Assembly (NCBI GenBank): GCA_002787155.1
Contig: PCVY01000047.1
Span: 1 to 61,462, forward strand
Length of the DNA: 61,462 nt
DNA from: Candidatus Abzuiibacterium crystallinum
GTDB lineage: Bacteria > Omnitrophota > Omnitrophia > Omnitrophales > Abzuiibacteriaceae
Direction: 5' to 3'
Shown: piece after piece, positions 18,516 to 27,699 of the stretch
Layout of the letters: every line of letters begins with the position of its first letter
Numbering within the stretch: the stretch's first letter is position 1
The notes under the pieces: model-generated
Databases searched by the model: none
What the model was told of the DNA's origin: nothing
The model's input: only the letters and a program-made list of their open reading frames with translations
Made by a program: the position numbers and the translations under genes

Positions 18516-19637
18516 ATGCCATCAGAATCCAGAAAAATTATTTTAATTATGTACTCGCTGATTGCGATCGGTATCGTCATGACTTACAGTGCAAGCGCTG
18601 TTTATGCTGATCAATATTTCGGAAGCGCAACTTATTTTTTTAGACGTCAGCTTTTTTATGTGCTGGTTGGTACCGTCATTTTCAGTTTTTTAATTCACCT
18701 TAATCCTGACAAACTAAAACAATATGCCAAGCAACTGATGGTGTTAGCAATTTTGATGTTGGCGTTGGTTTACATTCCGCCGTTTGGCCAATCGGCGGGG
18801 GGCGCTCGAAGATGGATTCACTTAGTTGCATTTAATTTCCAGCCTGTTGAATATGCCAAATTAGCCGTCTGTCTTTACTTGGCAGATTATTTGTCTCGAA
18901 AACTAAAACCCATGGCCGAAGGGAAAATAATGGTGTTGGTACCGCCCTTGTTTGTGATCGGGACAATTTTGGTGCTGGTCATCGCACAGCCTGATTTAGG
19001 TTCCTGTGTTTTCATTCTCATGGTCTCAGGCCTTCTTTTTTTTCTGGCGGGAATCAAGCTGCGCTTTGTGGCGATTGCGACAATTCCGGTGATGGCGGGC
19101 TTTATTTTCTTGGTGATCAGTGCTCCTTATCGTCTGAACCGGATAGCTGCTTTCCTTGATCCCTGGAAAGATCCGTCCGGAAGCGGTTTTCAAATCATTC
19201 AGTCTTTTTTAGCGTTTGCTTTGGGCGGTATTAATGGTGTTGGTTTAGGCCAGAGTACGCAAAAACTATTTTATTTGCCGCAAGGGTATACGGACTTTAT
19301 ATTTTCGATTATCGGGGAAGAACTTGGTTTAATCGGAGCCATGACCGTCTTGATTTTATACGGCGTGTTTTTATTATTTGGCATTAAAATTGTCAACAAA
19401 TGCCGAGAGCCTTTTTATCGGTTGTTTGCGCACGCGTTGGTGCTGATGATTGTTTTGCAAGCACTCTTAAATTTACTCGTGGCAACCGGCATGATTCCGA
19501 CCAAGGGCTTGCCGCTGCCCTTTATCAGCTATGGCGGAACGTCACTCATATTTAATATGATTACAGTGGCTATTTTAATTGCGATTGATCGAAAAAATTC
19601 CAGCCGTTCTTCACCCATGAGCCATTCATCGTTATGA
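18516..19637 (+). CDS. ftsW: SEDS-family peptidoglycan polymerase FtsW
   Basis: FtsW is the division-specific SEDS glycosyltransferase that polymerises lipid II with its partner class B penicillin-binding protein. The 373 residues contain about ten membrane segments and SEDS landmarks: MTYSASAV near the N-terminus, GARRWIHL near residues 88-95, QPVEYAKLA, FLDPWKDPSGSGFQIIQS, and the C-terminal KGLPLPFISYGG loop. Position between murD and murG favours FtsW over RodA. Its partner ftsI is not in this window. Confidence 0.95.
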   Translation: MPSESRKIILIMYSLIAIGIVMTYSASAVYADQYFGSATYFFRRQLFYVLVGTVIFSFLIHLNPDKLKQYAKQLMVLAILMLALVYIPPFGQSAGGARRWIHLVAFNFQPVEYAKLAVCLYLADYLSRKLKPMAEGKIMVLVPPLFVIGTILVLVIAQPDLGSCVFILMVSGLLFFLAGIKLRFVAIATIPVMAGFIFLVISAPYRLNRIAAFLDPWKDPSGSGFQIIQSFLAFALGGINGVGLGQSTQKLFYLPQGYTDFIFSIIGEELGLIGAMTVLILYGVFLLFGIKIVNKCREPFYRLFAHALVLMIVLQALLNLLVATGMIPTKGLPLPFISYGGTSLIFNMITVAILIAIDRKNSSRSSPMSHSSL

Positions 19638-20800
19638 AACTAATGCGCCGGATTGTGATAGCAACAGGGATGACAGGAGGCCATTTCTTTCCGGCGCTTG
19701 GATTAGCGCAAGCTTACCGGAAAGAAGATCCTGAAATGGAAATCATTTTCCTCGTCTTTAAACGGTACGAGGTTTTCCCAATTGAATCATATCTGAATGA
19801 CTTTAAATGGCAGGCAATCGAAATCCCTTCGCTATCGCAGTTATATTCAGTGCACGGCCTTCAATTTCTTACCGATTACATTCGAAGCTGTGTTTCTGCA
19901 CGCCGTTTTTTGCAATCAATCCGGCCGTTAGCGGTCATTAGTTTTGGAAGTTACGGTACATTTCCGGCTATTTTAGCAGCGCATGGAAAAAAAATTCCCA
20001 TTGTCATTCATGAACAAAATCGCTTATCCGGCTGGGCCAACCGCGTTGCCTCCTTTTTTGCCAAACGAATCACCACAAGTTTCCCCGATACCATTGGCAT
20101 CTTTGGGAGAAAAAAAGTACAATATGTCGGCTATCCCCTTAGAGATCCCCTGAGTCAAATAAGCGGTCATAGATATGAAGTGAGTGATAGGGGTGGGCAT
20201 CGCAAGCATTGGATCTTGGTTTTAGGGGGTTCACAAGGTTCCGCAGTTATTAATAGGATCAGCCGGGAATTTTTCACTAGTTTAAACAGTGCGGAAAGAG
20301 AAAAAATTGCCGTTATACATATCACGGGGAAAAAACAAATGGCAGAATTCCAACAGCTGTATCAAAGGCTAGGCATCGAAAGCGAAGTGTATGATTTTTG
20401 TCTTGATGTCGCACCTTTGTATAAGCGGGCCGATTTAGCTTTGGCGCGCGCCGGTGCCGGCACCGTGTTCGAATTAATGGCTTACCGGATTCCAGCCGTC
20501 TTGGTGCCTTATCCTTACGCGTATAACCATCAAAAACACAATGCCGTTTACTTTGCGTCTCAGGGCGGTGGAGAAGTTTTTGAAGAAAAGAACTTGAGAA
20601 GCGTTGATATCAACGGGGCAATTCGTTCATGGTTATACGATGAGAAAAAATTGACGCATGCACGTAACCGATTGATGCGTTCAGAAGAAACGGAAGCAGG
20701 GGTTCGTTTGGTCAAAGTGATACAAGAGGTGATTCAGCAAACTCAACCGATCAGCATTTCGATGAACGGCAATGGTACCGATGAAAGGGCCGCCACATGA
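19634..20800 (+). CDS. murG: Lipid II synthase (UDP-GlcNAc transferase)
   Basis: MurG adds GlcNAc to lipid I at the inner face of the membrane. The 388 residues show the two-domain GT-B fold. The N-terminal Gly-rich loop is present as a TGGHFFPAL variant, the domain link contains YVGYPLRD, and the C-terminal domain starts with LVLGGSQGS and carries the donor-binding region RAGAGTVFEL with VPYPYAYNHQKHNA. Translation overlaps ftsW and murC through ATGA junctions at both ends. Confidence 0.96.
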   Translation: MKLMRRIVIATGMTGGHFFPALGLAQAYRKEDPEMEIIFLVFKRYEVFPIESYLNDFKWQAIEIPSLSQLYSVHGLQFLTDYIRSCVSARRFLQSIRPLAVISFGSYGTFPAILAAHGKKIPIVIHEQNRLSGWANRVASFFAKRITTSFPDTIGIFGRKKVQYVGYPLRDPLSQISGHRYEVSDRGGHRKHWILVLGGSQGSAVINRISREFFTSLNSAEREKIAVIHITGKKQMAEFQQLYQRLGIESEVYDFCLDVAPLYKRADLALARAGAGTVFELMAYRIPAVLVPYPYAYNHQKHNAVYFASQGGGEVFEEKNLRSVDINGAIRSWLYDEKKLTHARNRLMRSEETEAGVRLVKVIQEVIQQTQPISISMNGNGTDERAAT

Positions 20801-22212
20801 CAGCCACTGCGCAAACCGATGTTAAACTACAAGATTTGTTGAAAGCCGGCAATCGCGCTTATTTGATTGGTATCGGCGGGGTTGGTATGAGCGGTTTAGC
20901 AAAAGTGCTAAAATCACGAGGTCTTCACGTCGCGGGATCAGACCAGCAAGAAAGCGAAACAACGCGGGATCTGATTCAATCGGGTATTCCCGTGTACATC
21001 GGTCATGATCTTAATCATGTTCATCACCACGATTTCGCTATTTATTCTTCGGCCATCACCATCAGTAACCAAGAACGACGCGAAACCATTTTAAGAGGGA
21101 TCCCTTCTTTTCACCGCGCCGATGTTCTTTCGGCGTTAATGAATCAAAGTATTTCAATTGCGGTGACAGGGACACATGGGAAGACAACCACTTCGGCGAT
21201 GCTCAGTACCACTTTGACTTTGGCGGGGTTAAAACCAACTTGTTTGATAGGAGGCAAGGTAAAGAATTTCGGCACAAACATTAAATTAGGTGATCCGCAT
21301 TTTATGGTAGCCGAAGTGGATGAAAGCGATAAATCACACTTGCTATATCGGCCTGATTACCTGGTGTTGACCAATTTAGAAGAAGACCATTTAGATATTT
21401 ATGAAAACTTTGATAATTTGAAGCAATCGTTTGTGGAATTATTGAAAAAAGTCGGAAACAGCAGCCACATTATTTATAGCGGACATGATGTTTGTTTGAA
21501 AGAGCTTGTACAAGTGGTAAGCAAGAAAACGTCATTCGGTCTCTCTAAGCAGTTTGACTACGGTGCAGAAAATATCACGATCCAGAATTTAAGGACACAA
21601 TTTGATTTATTTGAACTAGGCCAACGCTTTACACGTGTCACACTGCAGGTAGCCGGAAAACATAATGTCATGAATGCATTGGCAACCGTGGCTACTTTGA
21701 GAGTTTTTGGCTTATCGATGGCAAAAATTACCCAGTACTTAAGTGAATTTGTAGGCGTGAAACGGCGTTTGGATGTTATTTTGTCATTACCACAAATAAC
21801 CGTGATTGATGATTATGCACACCACCCGACAGAAATCGCCGCTTCCCTGCAAGCCATCAAGACCTTGCAGCAAAAGCCCTTGGTGGCGGTGTTTCAACCG
21901 CACCGTTACTCACGCATGCAGCACATAGGACACCAATTCCCAAAAGTGCTAGCGCTTGCAGATCGTGTTATCATTACTGATATTTACGCCGCAGGCGAAA
22001 CGAACACCTACGAGACACATGCGCAGGATTTAGAGCAGATGATGAAAAGCGCTGATTATCCTAATGCCGTGTATGTGCCTAAAAATGAGTTAATTGATTA
22101 TTTGGTTAAAAATACCGGTTTAGAAGGCGTCATGGCTTTTATTGGCGCCGGGGACATCACTGAGGTTGCTCATGAATTTGCCGATCGAATTACAAACCCT
22201 GATCCAGTCTAA
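20797..22212 (+). CDS. murC: UDP-MurNAc:L-alanine ligase
   Basis: MurC starts the stem peptide by adding L-alanine to UDP-MurNAc. The 471 residues show an N-terminal nucleotide-sugar domain with IGIGGVGMSGLA near 21-32, the P-loop VTGTHGKTTTSAM near 124-136, an EVDESD segment, and the C-terminal DDYAHHPTE and FQPHRYSR motifs typical of MurC. The start overlaps the murG stop (ATGA), and about 40 bases of its 3' end overlap murB in another frame. Confidence 0.97.
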   Translation: MTATAQTDVKLQDLLKAGNRAYLIGIGGVGMSGLAKVLKSRGLHVAGSDQQESETTRDLIQSGIPVYIGHDLNHVHHHDFAIYSSAITISNQERRETILRGIPSFHRADVLSALMNQSISIAVTGTHGKTTTSAMLSTTLTLAGLKPTCLIGGKVKNFGTNIKLGDPHFMVAEVDESDKSHLLYRPDYLVLTNLEEDHLDIYENFDNLKQSFVELLKKVGNSSHIIYSGHDVCLKELVQVVSKKTSFGLSKQFDYGAENITIQNLRTQFDLFELGQRFTRVTLQVAGKHNVMNALATVATLRVFGLSMAKITQYLSEFVGVKRRLDVILSLPQITVIDDYAHHPTEIAASLQAIKTLQQKPLVAVFQPHRYSRMQHIGHQFPKVLALADRVIITDIYAAGETNTYETHAQDLEQMMKSADYPNAVYVPKNELIDYLVKNTGLEGVMAFIGAGDITEVAHEFADRITNPDPV

Positions 22213-23122
22213 TGTGCCGCTGTGCCGATTCTCAAATTTTCAAATTGGCGGGCAGGCCGAACTCTTTGCCCAGCCTCAGACACGCGAAGAACTTAAATAT
22301 CTCCTTCAGTTCCGACAAGATTTCCGCTTACCGCTGATTGTCATTGGGCGCGCTTCAAATTTGCTTTTTTCAGATGAAGGTTTTGAAGGTCTTGTTATTT
22401 CACTCATGAAATTCGAAAAAGATCGCGTTTCATTTCGTGAAACAGACTCGGTTAAAGCGTCTGCCGGAACCGGTTTATTTAAGTTGTCCCAACTATGCCA
22501 AGAAAAGGGTCTCGGCGGACTAGAATTCTTATGTCATATTCCAGGAACAGTCGGCGGGGCCGTCCGGATGAATGCCGGGTTCAATCGACCGGGAAAAGCG
22601 TATCGCGAAGTAAAAGATGTTCTGATAACCGCCACGGCGATTGATTTAAATGGATCAGAAAAAGCATTAGCGTTAGACGACATTGATTTTCGTTATCGTG
22701 AATCTAATTTAGATGACAGAATTGTTTTAGATGCAACATTCAAACTGAAGCCATCAACACCGGGGCAAGTGCGGGAAGAGATCAGAGCTAATTTTGCCTA
22801 TCGCAATTCCGTTCAGGATTTGCAATATCCCAGCGTTGGTTCAATTTTTAAAAATCCGAAAAAACAAACCAACCTGACAAGCGGACAATTGATCGAGAAA
22901 GTTGGTCTGAAAGGCTTTCAGGTGGGAGGCGCCATGTTTTCGCTCAAGCATGGTAATTTTATTCTTAATATAGGCCATGCGAAAGCCCAGGATGTATTGG
23001 AATTGATTGCGGTTGCGCAGACAAAAGTTCGCGAGGCGTTTGGCGTTGAATTAGAAACAGAAGTAAAAGTGATTCCTGCAAGACCGACCAACGAAGCGCT
23101 TGAGGTAGGAATGATAGCGTGA
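22172..23122 (+). CDS. murB: UDP-N-acetylenolpyruvoylglucosamine reductase
   Basis: MurB reduces the enolpyruvyl ether to make UDP-MurNAc, using FAD and NADPH. The 316 residues include the FAD-binding stretch with IGRASNLL, the GTVGGAVRMNAG motif, YRESNL, and the catalytic Ser loop in PSVGSIFKNP. The ATG at 22172 has a GAGG ribosome binding sequence 6-9 bases upstream, better than an in-frame TTG at 22142. It overlaps the end of murC by 41 bases, and its stop overlaps the GTG of ddl. Confidence 0.95.
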   Translation: MNLPIELQTLIQSNVPLCRFSNFQIGGQAELFAQPQTREELKYLLQFRQDFRLPLIVIGRASNLLFSDEGFEGLVISLMKFEKDRVSFRETDSVKASAGTGLFKLSQLCQEKGLGGLEFLCHIPGTVGGAVRMNAGFNRPGKAYREVKDVLITATAIDLNGSEKALALDDIDFRYRESNLDDRIVLDATFKLKPSTPGQVREEIRANFAYRNSVQDLQYPSVGSIFKNPKKQTNLTSGQLIEKVGLKGFQVGGAMFSLKHGNFILNIGHAKAQDVLELIAVAQTKVREAFGVELETEVKVIPARPTNEALEVGMIA

Positions 23123-24048
23123 AGTTCTTTCGCCGTGTTTGTGTGCTCTATGGCGGCACCTCCGATGAGCGGCCTATTTCAATCAAGTCAGGCAAAGCAG
23201 TTTATCAAGCGCTGCTGTCCGTTCAGATTCCAACCATAGCCCTCGACGCCCGAGGCAGTTTTCTCAAACGTATCAAACAATACCAGCCGGACATGGTTTT
23301 CGTTGCGCTGCATGGCCAAGGCGGCGAGGATGGTCTCATCCAGCAAAAACTTCAAAGGGCTGATATCCCATTTGTTGGTTCTGATGCCCGGTCAAGTCGA
23401 AACGCCTTTGACAAAGTCCTATCCAAACGTATTTTTAAACGCCATCGAATCCCAACCCCGGCTTGGCGTCAGGTGACGCTCAGAAACTTAAATGCTGCAC
23501 TGCCCAAAATTACCTTGCCGACAGTCATCAAGCCAACCCGGAATGGATCTTCGATTGGGATTGAATTAATTGATGCCAGAGATCAGCTGGCCAAAAAAAT
23601 TCGAAAAAGTATTAAGCAATTTAAGACGATAATATTAGAGGATCGTATTATCGGGAGGGAGTTTACGGTCGGCATTCTTGGTAAACAAGCCTTGCCGGTT
23701 ATCGAGTTAAAGCCAAAGCGTCAATTTTACGATTATAAAGCTAAATATACAAAAGGCATGACGCGTTATTTGGTTCCAGCTCCGATATCGAAGCAAGCAG
23801 CCGGACGGCTGCAAATTCTGGCACTCAAAACGCACCGCGCGCTGGGCTTGAGCGATTTCTCTCGTGTTGACATGATGGTTGATCGACAGGGTAGACCATA
23901 CGTACTTGAAGCAAATTCGATTCCTGGTTTTACTGAGTTTAGTTTACTCCCAAAAGCAGCGCAGTTGGCTGGTATTTCATTTTCTGAATTGTGTCAAACA
24001 TTATTAAAATTAGCAGCACAACGATATAAAAATAGCAAGAAGATATGA
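23119..24048 (+). CDS. ddl: D-alanine-D-alanine ligase
   Basis: Ddl joins two D-alanines with ATP to supply MurF. The 309 residues show the ATP-grasp fold: an N-terminal domain with VLYGGTSDE and ALHGQGGEDG, the VIKPTRNGSSIG phosphate-binding loop, a flexible loop containing YDYKAKY, and the C-terminal metal site VLEANSIPGFT. The start is GTG at 23119, overlapping the murB TGA (GTGA). The stop overlaps the ftsQ ATG. Position inside the mur/fts cluster supports a cell-wall role. Confidence 0.95.
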   Translation: MKFFRRVCVLYGGTSDERPISIKSGKAVYQALLSVQIPTIALDARGSFLKRIKQYQPDMVFVALHGQGGEDGLIQQKLQRADIPFVGSDARSSRNAFDKVLSKRIFKRHRIPTPAWRQVTLRNLNAALPKITLPTVIKPTRNGSSIGIELIDARDQLAKKIRKSIKQFKTIILEDRIIGREFTVGILGKQALPVIELKPKRQFYDYKAKYTKGMTRYLVPAPISKQAAGRLQILALKTHRALGLSDFSRVDMMVDRQGRPYVLEANSIPGFTEFSLLPKAAQLAGISFSELCQTLLKLAAQRYKNSKKI

Positions 24049-24845
24049 AGCGTAAATCTTCCGGAAAAAAAAGAAATAAATCACAAGGTGTTATTGGGTT
24101 TCTCTTTCGGACTGCATGGAAAGCGCTCCCTTTCGTTTTAATTTTAACAGTTCTGGCTTCAGCATGGATTGGCGCCAAGCAGCTGCTGTATGCCGATCCT
24201 TATTTTCAAATTTCGGCGATCACCATCTTTCCAAGGGGCGTCCTCAGTCAAACGGAATATGAAAGACTTGAAACAACTTGCCGTAGTCAAAACCTCCTTG
24301 AAATTAATTTAGATCAAATCAACCGCATTGTTCGGTCAAACCCAAACGTTAAAGACGCCAGAATTTTGCGAAAACTTCCGAATGAAATTGAGATTTCATT
24401 GATTAGCCGCAATCCTGTTGCACAGCTTCAGTTGATGCCAAACGGGCATTGGTATTTGCTGGATGAAGAAGGGATTGTAATGGAAGTGCTGAAGGCGGCG
24501 AAAAGCGAATTCTTAATGCTGACTCAATATGATTATCAAACCAATAAGTTGGCTCTCTTTGATCGTTATCGAGATGAGTCTCTGCCGCGTATTTTAAAGT
24601 TTCTGGAAATTTTTAAACAAAACAGTGTCTCCAAGAATGAACAAATTGATTCAATTGCCATCCGCCAGAATGACATGTATTCCATTTTCTTGCACAAAGG
24701 ACCGGAGCTTAGAATGTGCGGTAATTTATCATTAGGCTTTGAGAAAATTGATGCCATTGAGCCCTTGTTAAAGGGGCCTGAGCGGTTTGGATTATCATAT
24801 GTCAATTTATGTTTAGATGATGTTGTGGTTCAAGAAAAAGGCTAG
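24045..24845 (+). CDS. ftsQ: Cell division protein FtsQ (POTRA domain)
   Basis: FtsQ is a bitopic divisome scaffold that links early and late division proteins. The 266-residue protein has a very basic cytoplasmic N-terminus, one membrane segment (about 27-48), a POTRA-like domain (about 53-125) with VRSNPNVKDARILRKLPN, and a beta-rich C-terminal domain. The sequence is diverged, but the layout and position between ddl and ftsA are diagnostic. The start overlaps the ddl stop as ATGA. Confidence 0.9.
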   Translation: MKRKSSGKKRNKSQGVIGFLFRTAWKALPFVLILTVLASAWIGAKQLLYADPYFQISAITIFPRGVLSQTEYERLETTCRSQNLLEINLDQINRIVRSNPNVKDARILRKLPNEIEISLISRNPVAQLQLMPNGHWYLLDEEGIVMEVLKAAKSEFLMLTQYDYQTNKLALFDRYRDESLPRILKFLEIFKQNSVSKNEQIDSIAIRQNDMYSIFLHKGPELRMCGNLSLGFEKIDAIEPLLKGPERFGLSYVNLCLDDVVVQEKG

Positions 24846-24869
24846 AAGTTACTTGTTGAGAGCACTCCC

Positions 24870-26093
24870 ATGATTGAATATTTATTACATATCGGCACCA
24901 GCCGCCTGACATGCCTCAAAACAAGAGTGGATCGCCATGGCCACAAGAACATCGAAGAGATCAAGACACGCTCGGCGGATGGATTTGACAAAGGAATCGT
25001 TAAAGATTTAGGGAAAGCCTCAGAAACCTTGAGAAGCATTTTCCATGAAATGGACAATGCTAACAAAGAAACCATTTATCCAATCAAAACCATTTTATCC
25101 CACCATTCGCTTAAGAATTTTATTTATGGCAGTTCTATTTATTTCCACGGTACGCCAAGGCCGATTACCATGAAAGATGTCCGCGAAGTCATTGCGCAGA
25201 CGCGCAGTGTAGCGACTATCCCGCTGGATCAAATTATTGTTCAAGCAGTTCCGCAGGAATTTATCGTGAACGATATGTCAGGTATTTACAACCCCATTGG
25301 ATTGGAGGCGACGCGCTTGGGTGTCATGTTGAGGTTGTTTACGATGGATTACTCAGTTTGTAACAATTTAATCAGAGCCATGGAGCGCGTGGATATTGAG
25401 TCACGGGAGTTTATCCCCGCCTCGCTCGCAGCAGGTCAAGCTGTATTAACCCCTGAAGAAAAAGAAGAAGGGGTGATTTTGGTTGATATCGGGGGGTATG
25501 TGACACGTCTTGATTTTTATAAAGACTCCATTTTGGTAAAGACTGTTACCTTAGAAAAAGGCTCCGAAGACATCACGCAGGCAATTGCCAAACAGGTTGG
25601 TCTGCGTCCGGATCATGCCCGGCAGTTAAAAGAAAAATTTGGAACCGCAGCACTGGATGCGGATTTTCAGGAAGAATTGATACCGATTACGACTGCTACT
25701 AATGGCGAAAAACGCCATATCGCGCGCAAACAATTGGAAGCAGAATTAAAAGAACCAGTCGAACAATTATTAAGCAGCATCACACACGCCATTCAGGAGA
25801 TGACCAATACAACCTCGCCCATCGGCCATGTGGTTTTTACAGGCGGCGGCGCCAAACTAGATGGGTTATTAGACCAAATGCAGGAGCGTATCTCGTACTC
25901 GCTCCGGCTAGGAGTGCCGAAAAGCAAATTTCAGATACCGCCGTCACTGCAAGATACCGCTTATTCCTGCGTGATCGGTGCTTTGGATTATAGCAGTTTG
26001 ATTCTCGACCCCTTAGAAAATAATGCCGCCGGTGATAGTGTTTTAGCCCGCGCCGTTGATTCTGCTAAGCGGTGGGTTGCCGAATACTTTTAA
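24870..26093 (+). CDS. ftsA: Cell division protein FtsA, divergent
   Basis: FtsA is the actin-like protein that tethers FtsZ to the membrane. The 407 residues show phosphate-2 (VDIGGYVTRLDF, about 205-216), the adenosine motif FTGGGAKL near 322, and a C-terminal amphipathic helix ending SAKRWVAEYF that fits a membrane-targeting sequence. The first phosphate motif reads HIGTS, with His7 where FtsA normally has Asp, so nucleotide handling may be altered. It closes the cluster 24 bases after ftsQ; ftsZ does not follow. Confidence 0.9.
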   Translation: MIEYLLHIGTSRLTCLKTRVDRHGHKNIEEIKTRSADGFDKGIVKDLGKASETLRSIFHEMDNANKETIYPIKTILSHHSLKNFIYGSSIYFHGTPRPITMKDVREVIAQTRSVATIPLDQIIVQAVPQEFIVNDMSGIYNPIGLEATRLGVMLRLFTMDYSVCNNLIRAMERVDIESREFIPASLAAGQAVLTPEEKEEGVILVDIGGYVTRLDFYKDSILVKTVTLEKGSEDITQAIAKQVGLRPDHARQLKEKFGTAALDADFQEELIPITTATNGEKRHIARKQLEAELKEPVEQLLSSITHAIQEMTNTTSPIGHVVFTGGGAKLDGLLDQMQERISYSLRLGVPKSKFQIPPSLQDTAYSCVIGALDYSSLILDPLENNAAGDSVLARAVDSAKRWVAEYF

Positions 26094-26138
26094 AACACAT
26101 CTCAAGCACCATGCCTCCTTTTCTGCTGTGCTAAAGCT

Positions 26139-26166
26139 TTGCTTTCCGACTCGCCAATGCTATAAT
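26139..26166 (+). promoter_or_regulatory. Strong sigma-70-type promoter of the glycine cleavage operon
   Basis: A TTGCTT -35 (26139-26144), a 16-base spacer and a perfect TATAAT -10 (26161-26166) preceded by TGC (extended -10) lie between ftsA and gcvT. The predicted start near 26173 leaves a leader of only about 19 bases, too short for a glycine riboswitch. It separates the division cluster from the gcv operon. Confidence 0.7.
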
Positions 26167-26191
26167 GCCCCCTTATTATTTTGAAACGGCC

Positions 26192-27307
26192 ATGACGACA
26201 GATTCAATGACTGCGCACAAACAACTTCCAGTTCATACAGAACACCTGGCACTCGGCGCCAAAATGGGTATTTTTGGCGATTGGGAAGTACCGCTTTATT
26301 ACCGGTCGGTTATTGAAGAACATGATTGGGTGAGAACAGGTGTCGGTGTCTTTGACATCTCCCACATGGGCGAATTCTTTGTGCGTGGCAAATCAGCTGA
26401 AATCTTTTTGAATCAAATCGTCACCAATCAAGTGAGTCGTTTGGAGGATGGAAAGGCATTGTACACGCCTGTGTGCCGTCCGGACGGCGGTATCGTAGAC
26501 GATGTGATAGTTTACCGCTTAAAAGCGGATTCTTTTTTGGTGATTGTTAACGCCGCTAATGTAGAGAAAGATTTTGAATGGTTTGTCAAAAACAACCAAA
26601 CCGACACAGTCGTGAGTAACGAAACGGATCGTTTTGCCTTGTTTGCTGTTCAAGGGCCTCGCTCTACGGCCGTGACGGAGAGGTTGCTTGAGCAAACCGT
26701 TAGTGAGATGCCTTATTATTCGATTAGACAAGCGGCGCATTGGAAAACAGGTTATGTTGCCCGAACAGGTTATACCGGTGAAATTGGTTATGAAATCCTT
26801 TGCCCCGCAGAACAAGCAACCAAAATTTGGCGTGCATTGATGGCTGCAGGTAAAACCGAGGGCATTCAGCCGATCGGATTTGGCGCACGGGACACGTTGC
26901 GCTTAGAAGCCGGGATGTTGTTATACGGCCAAGACATGACGGATGAAACCACGCCTTTGGAAGTGGGTTTGGAGCGAACTGTTTTCTTTGAGAAAGATTT
27001 TATCGGTAAGCATGCTTTGTTGAATCAAAAAAAGAGTGGTGTCAAAAAAAAGTTGGCGGCGTTTGAACTCTTAGAACGCGGAATCCCGAGACATGGTTAC
27101 GATGTTTATGTGAATGGTCAAAAAACGGGTGTCGTGACAAGCGGATCTTATTCACCGACCTTGAAGAAGAATATCGGTTTAGCTTTGCTGGAACAGCCGC
27201 ACGTTCAGGCAGGTGAGATAATTGATATTCAAATTAGACAGAGCCAAGTCAAAGCAAAAGTAGTAAACTTTCCATTTTATAAACGTCAAAAGAAGGAGAA
27301 AGGATGA
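26192..27307 (+). CDS. gcvT: Glycine cleavage system T protein (aminomethyltransferase)
   Basis: GcvT moves the methylene group from the aminomethyl-lipoyl arm of GcvH to tetrahydrofolate and releases ammonia. The 371 residues carry the family N-terminus with HLALGAKMG and a following DWEVPLYY, the FDISHMGE motif near 60, RTGYTGEIGYEI, and GARDTLRLEAGM near 230. The reading frame opens at 26165, but that ATG lies inside the -10 box, so I place the start at 26192; 26207 is an alternative. The stop overlaps the gcvH start (ATGA). Confidence 0.93.
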   Translation: MTTDSMTAHKQLPVHTEHLALGAKMGIFGDWEVPLYYRSVIEEHDWVRTGVGVFDISHMGEFFVRGKSAEIFLNQIVTNQVSRLEDGKALYTPVCRPDGGIVDDVIVYRLKADSFLVIVNAANVEKDFEWFVKNNQTDTVVSNETDRFALFAVQGPRSTAVTERLLEQTVSEMPYYSIRQAAHWKTGYVARTGYTGEIGYEILCPAEQATKIWRALMAAGKTEGIQPIGFGARDTLRLEAGMLLYGQDMTDETTPLEVGLERTVFFEKDFIGKHALLNQKKSGVKKKLAAFELLERGIPRHGYDVYVNGQKTGVVTSGSYSPTLKKNIGLALLEQPHVQAGEIIDIQIRQSQVKAKVVNFPFYKRQKKEKG

Positions 27308-27693
27308 ATATTCCGAAAGATTTACGTTACACCAAAACTCATGAATGGATTAAGCCCAATCAAGAAACCGTGACAGTCGGCATTACAGATTACGCGCAGC
27401 ACGAGATTTCCGACATTGTATTTGTTGAGTTGCCAAAAGTGGGACAAGAAGCTGCGCAAGGAAAGGCTATATGCGTGGTTGAATCGGTGAAAGCAGCGTT
27501 TGATATTTACGCGCCCGTTTCCGGTGTTGTTAAATCAATCAATACCACATTGGAAAGTGATCCGGCCATGGCCAACAAGGATCCTTACGGCAACGGTTGG
27601 TTTTTTGAATTAACTCCGGCAGATTCTGAGGAAATTAACAATTGTTTATCGCACTCTGAATATGAAGATTTCCTTAAACAGTCAACGCACTGA
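27304..27693 (+). CDS. gcvH: Glycine cleavage system H protein
   Basis: GcvH is the small lipoyl carrier that shuttles the aminomethyl intermediate between the P, T and L proteins. The 129 residues have the hammerhead lipoyl fold. The lipoylated lysine is Lys63 in VESVKAAFDIYAP, and a KTHEW N-terminal segment and a DPYGNGW segment are also typical. A strong GGAG-type ribosome binding site precedes the ATG at 27304. The downstream LipM-like gene probably provides its octanoyl group. Confidence 0.96.
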   Translation: MNIPKDLRYTKTHEWIKPNQETVTVGITDYAQHEISDIVFVELPKVGQEAAQGKAICVVESVKAAFDIYAPVSGVVKSINTTLESDPAMANKDPYGNGWFFELTPADSEEINNCLSHSEYEDFLKQSTH

Positions 27694-27699
27694 TTAATC

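Noticed and set aside
26165-26191. Extended start of gcvT
   Set aside because: The ATG at 26165 lies inside the TATAAT box, so it would not be transcribed from this promoter.
26094-26191. Glycine riboswitch before gcvT
   Set aside because: The leader after the predicted start is about 19 bases and no aptamer-like conserved core is visible in the 98-base gap.
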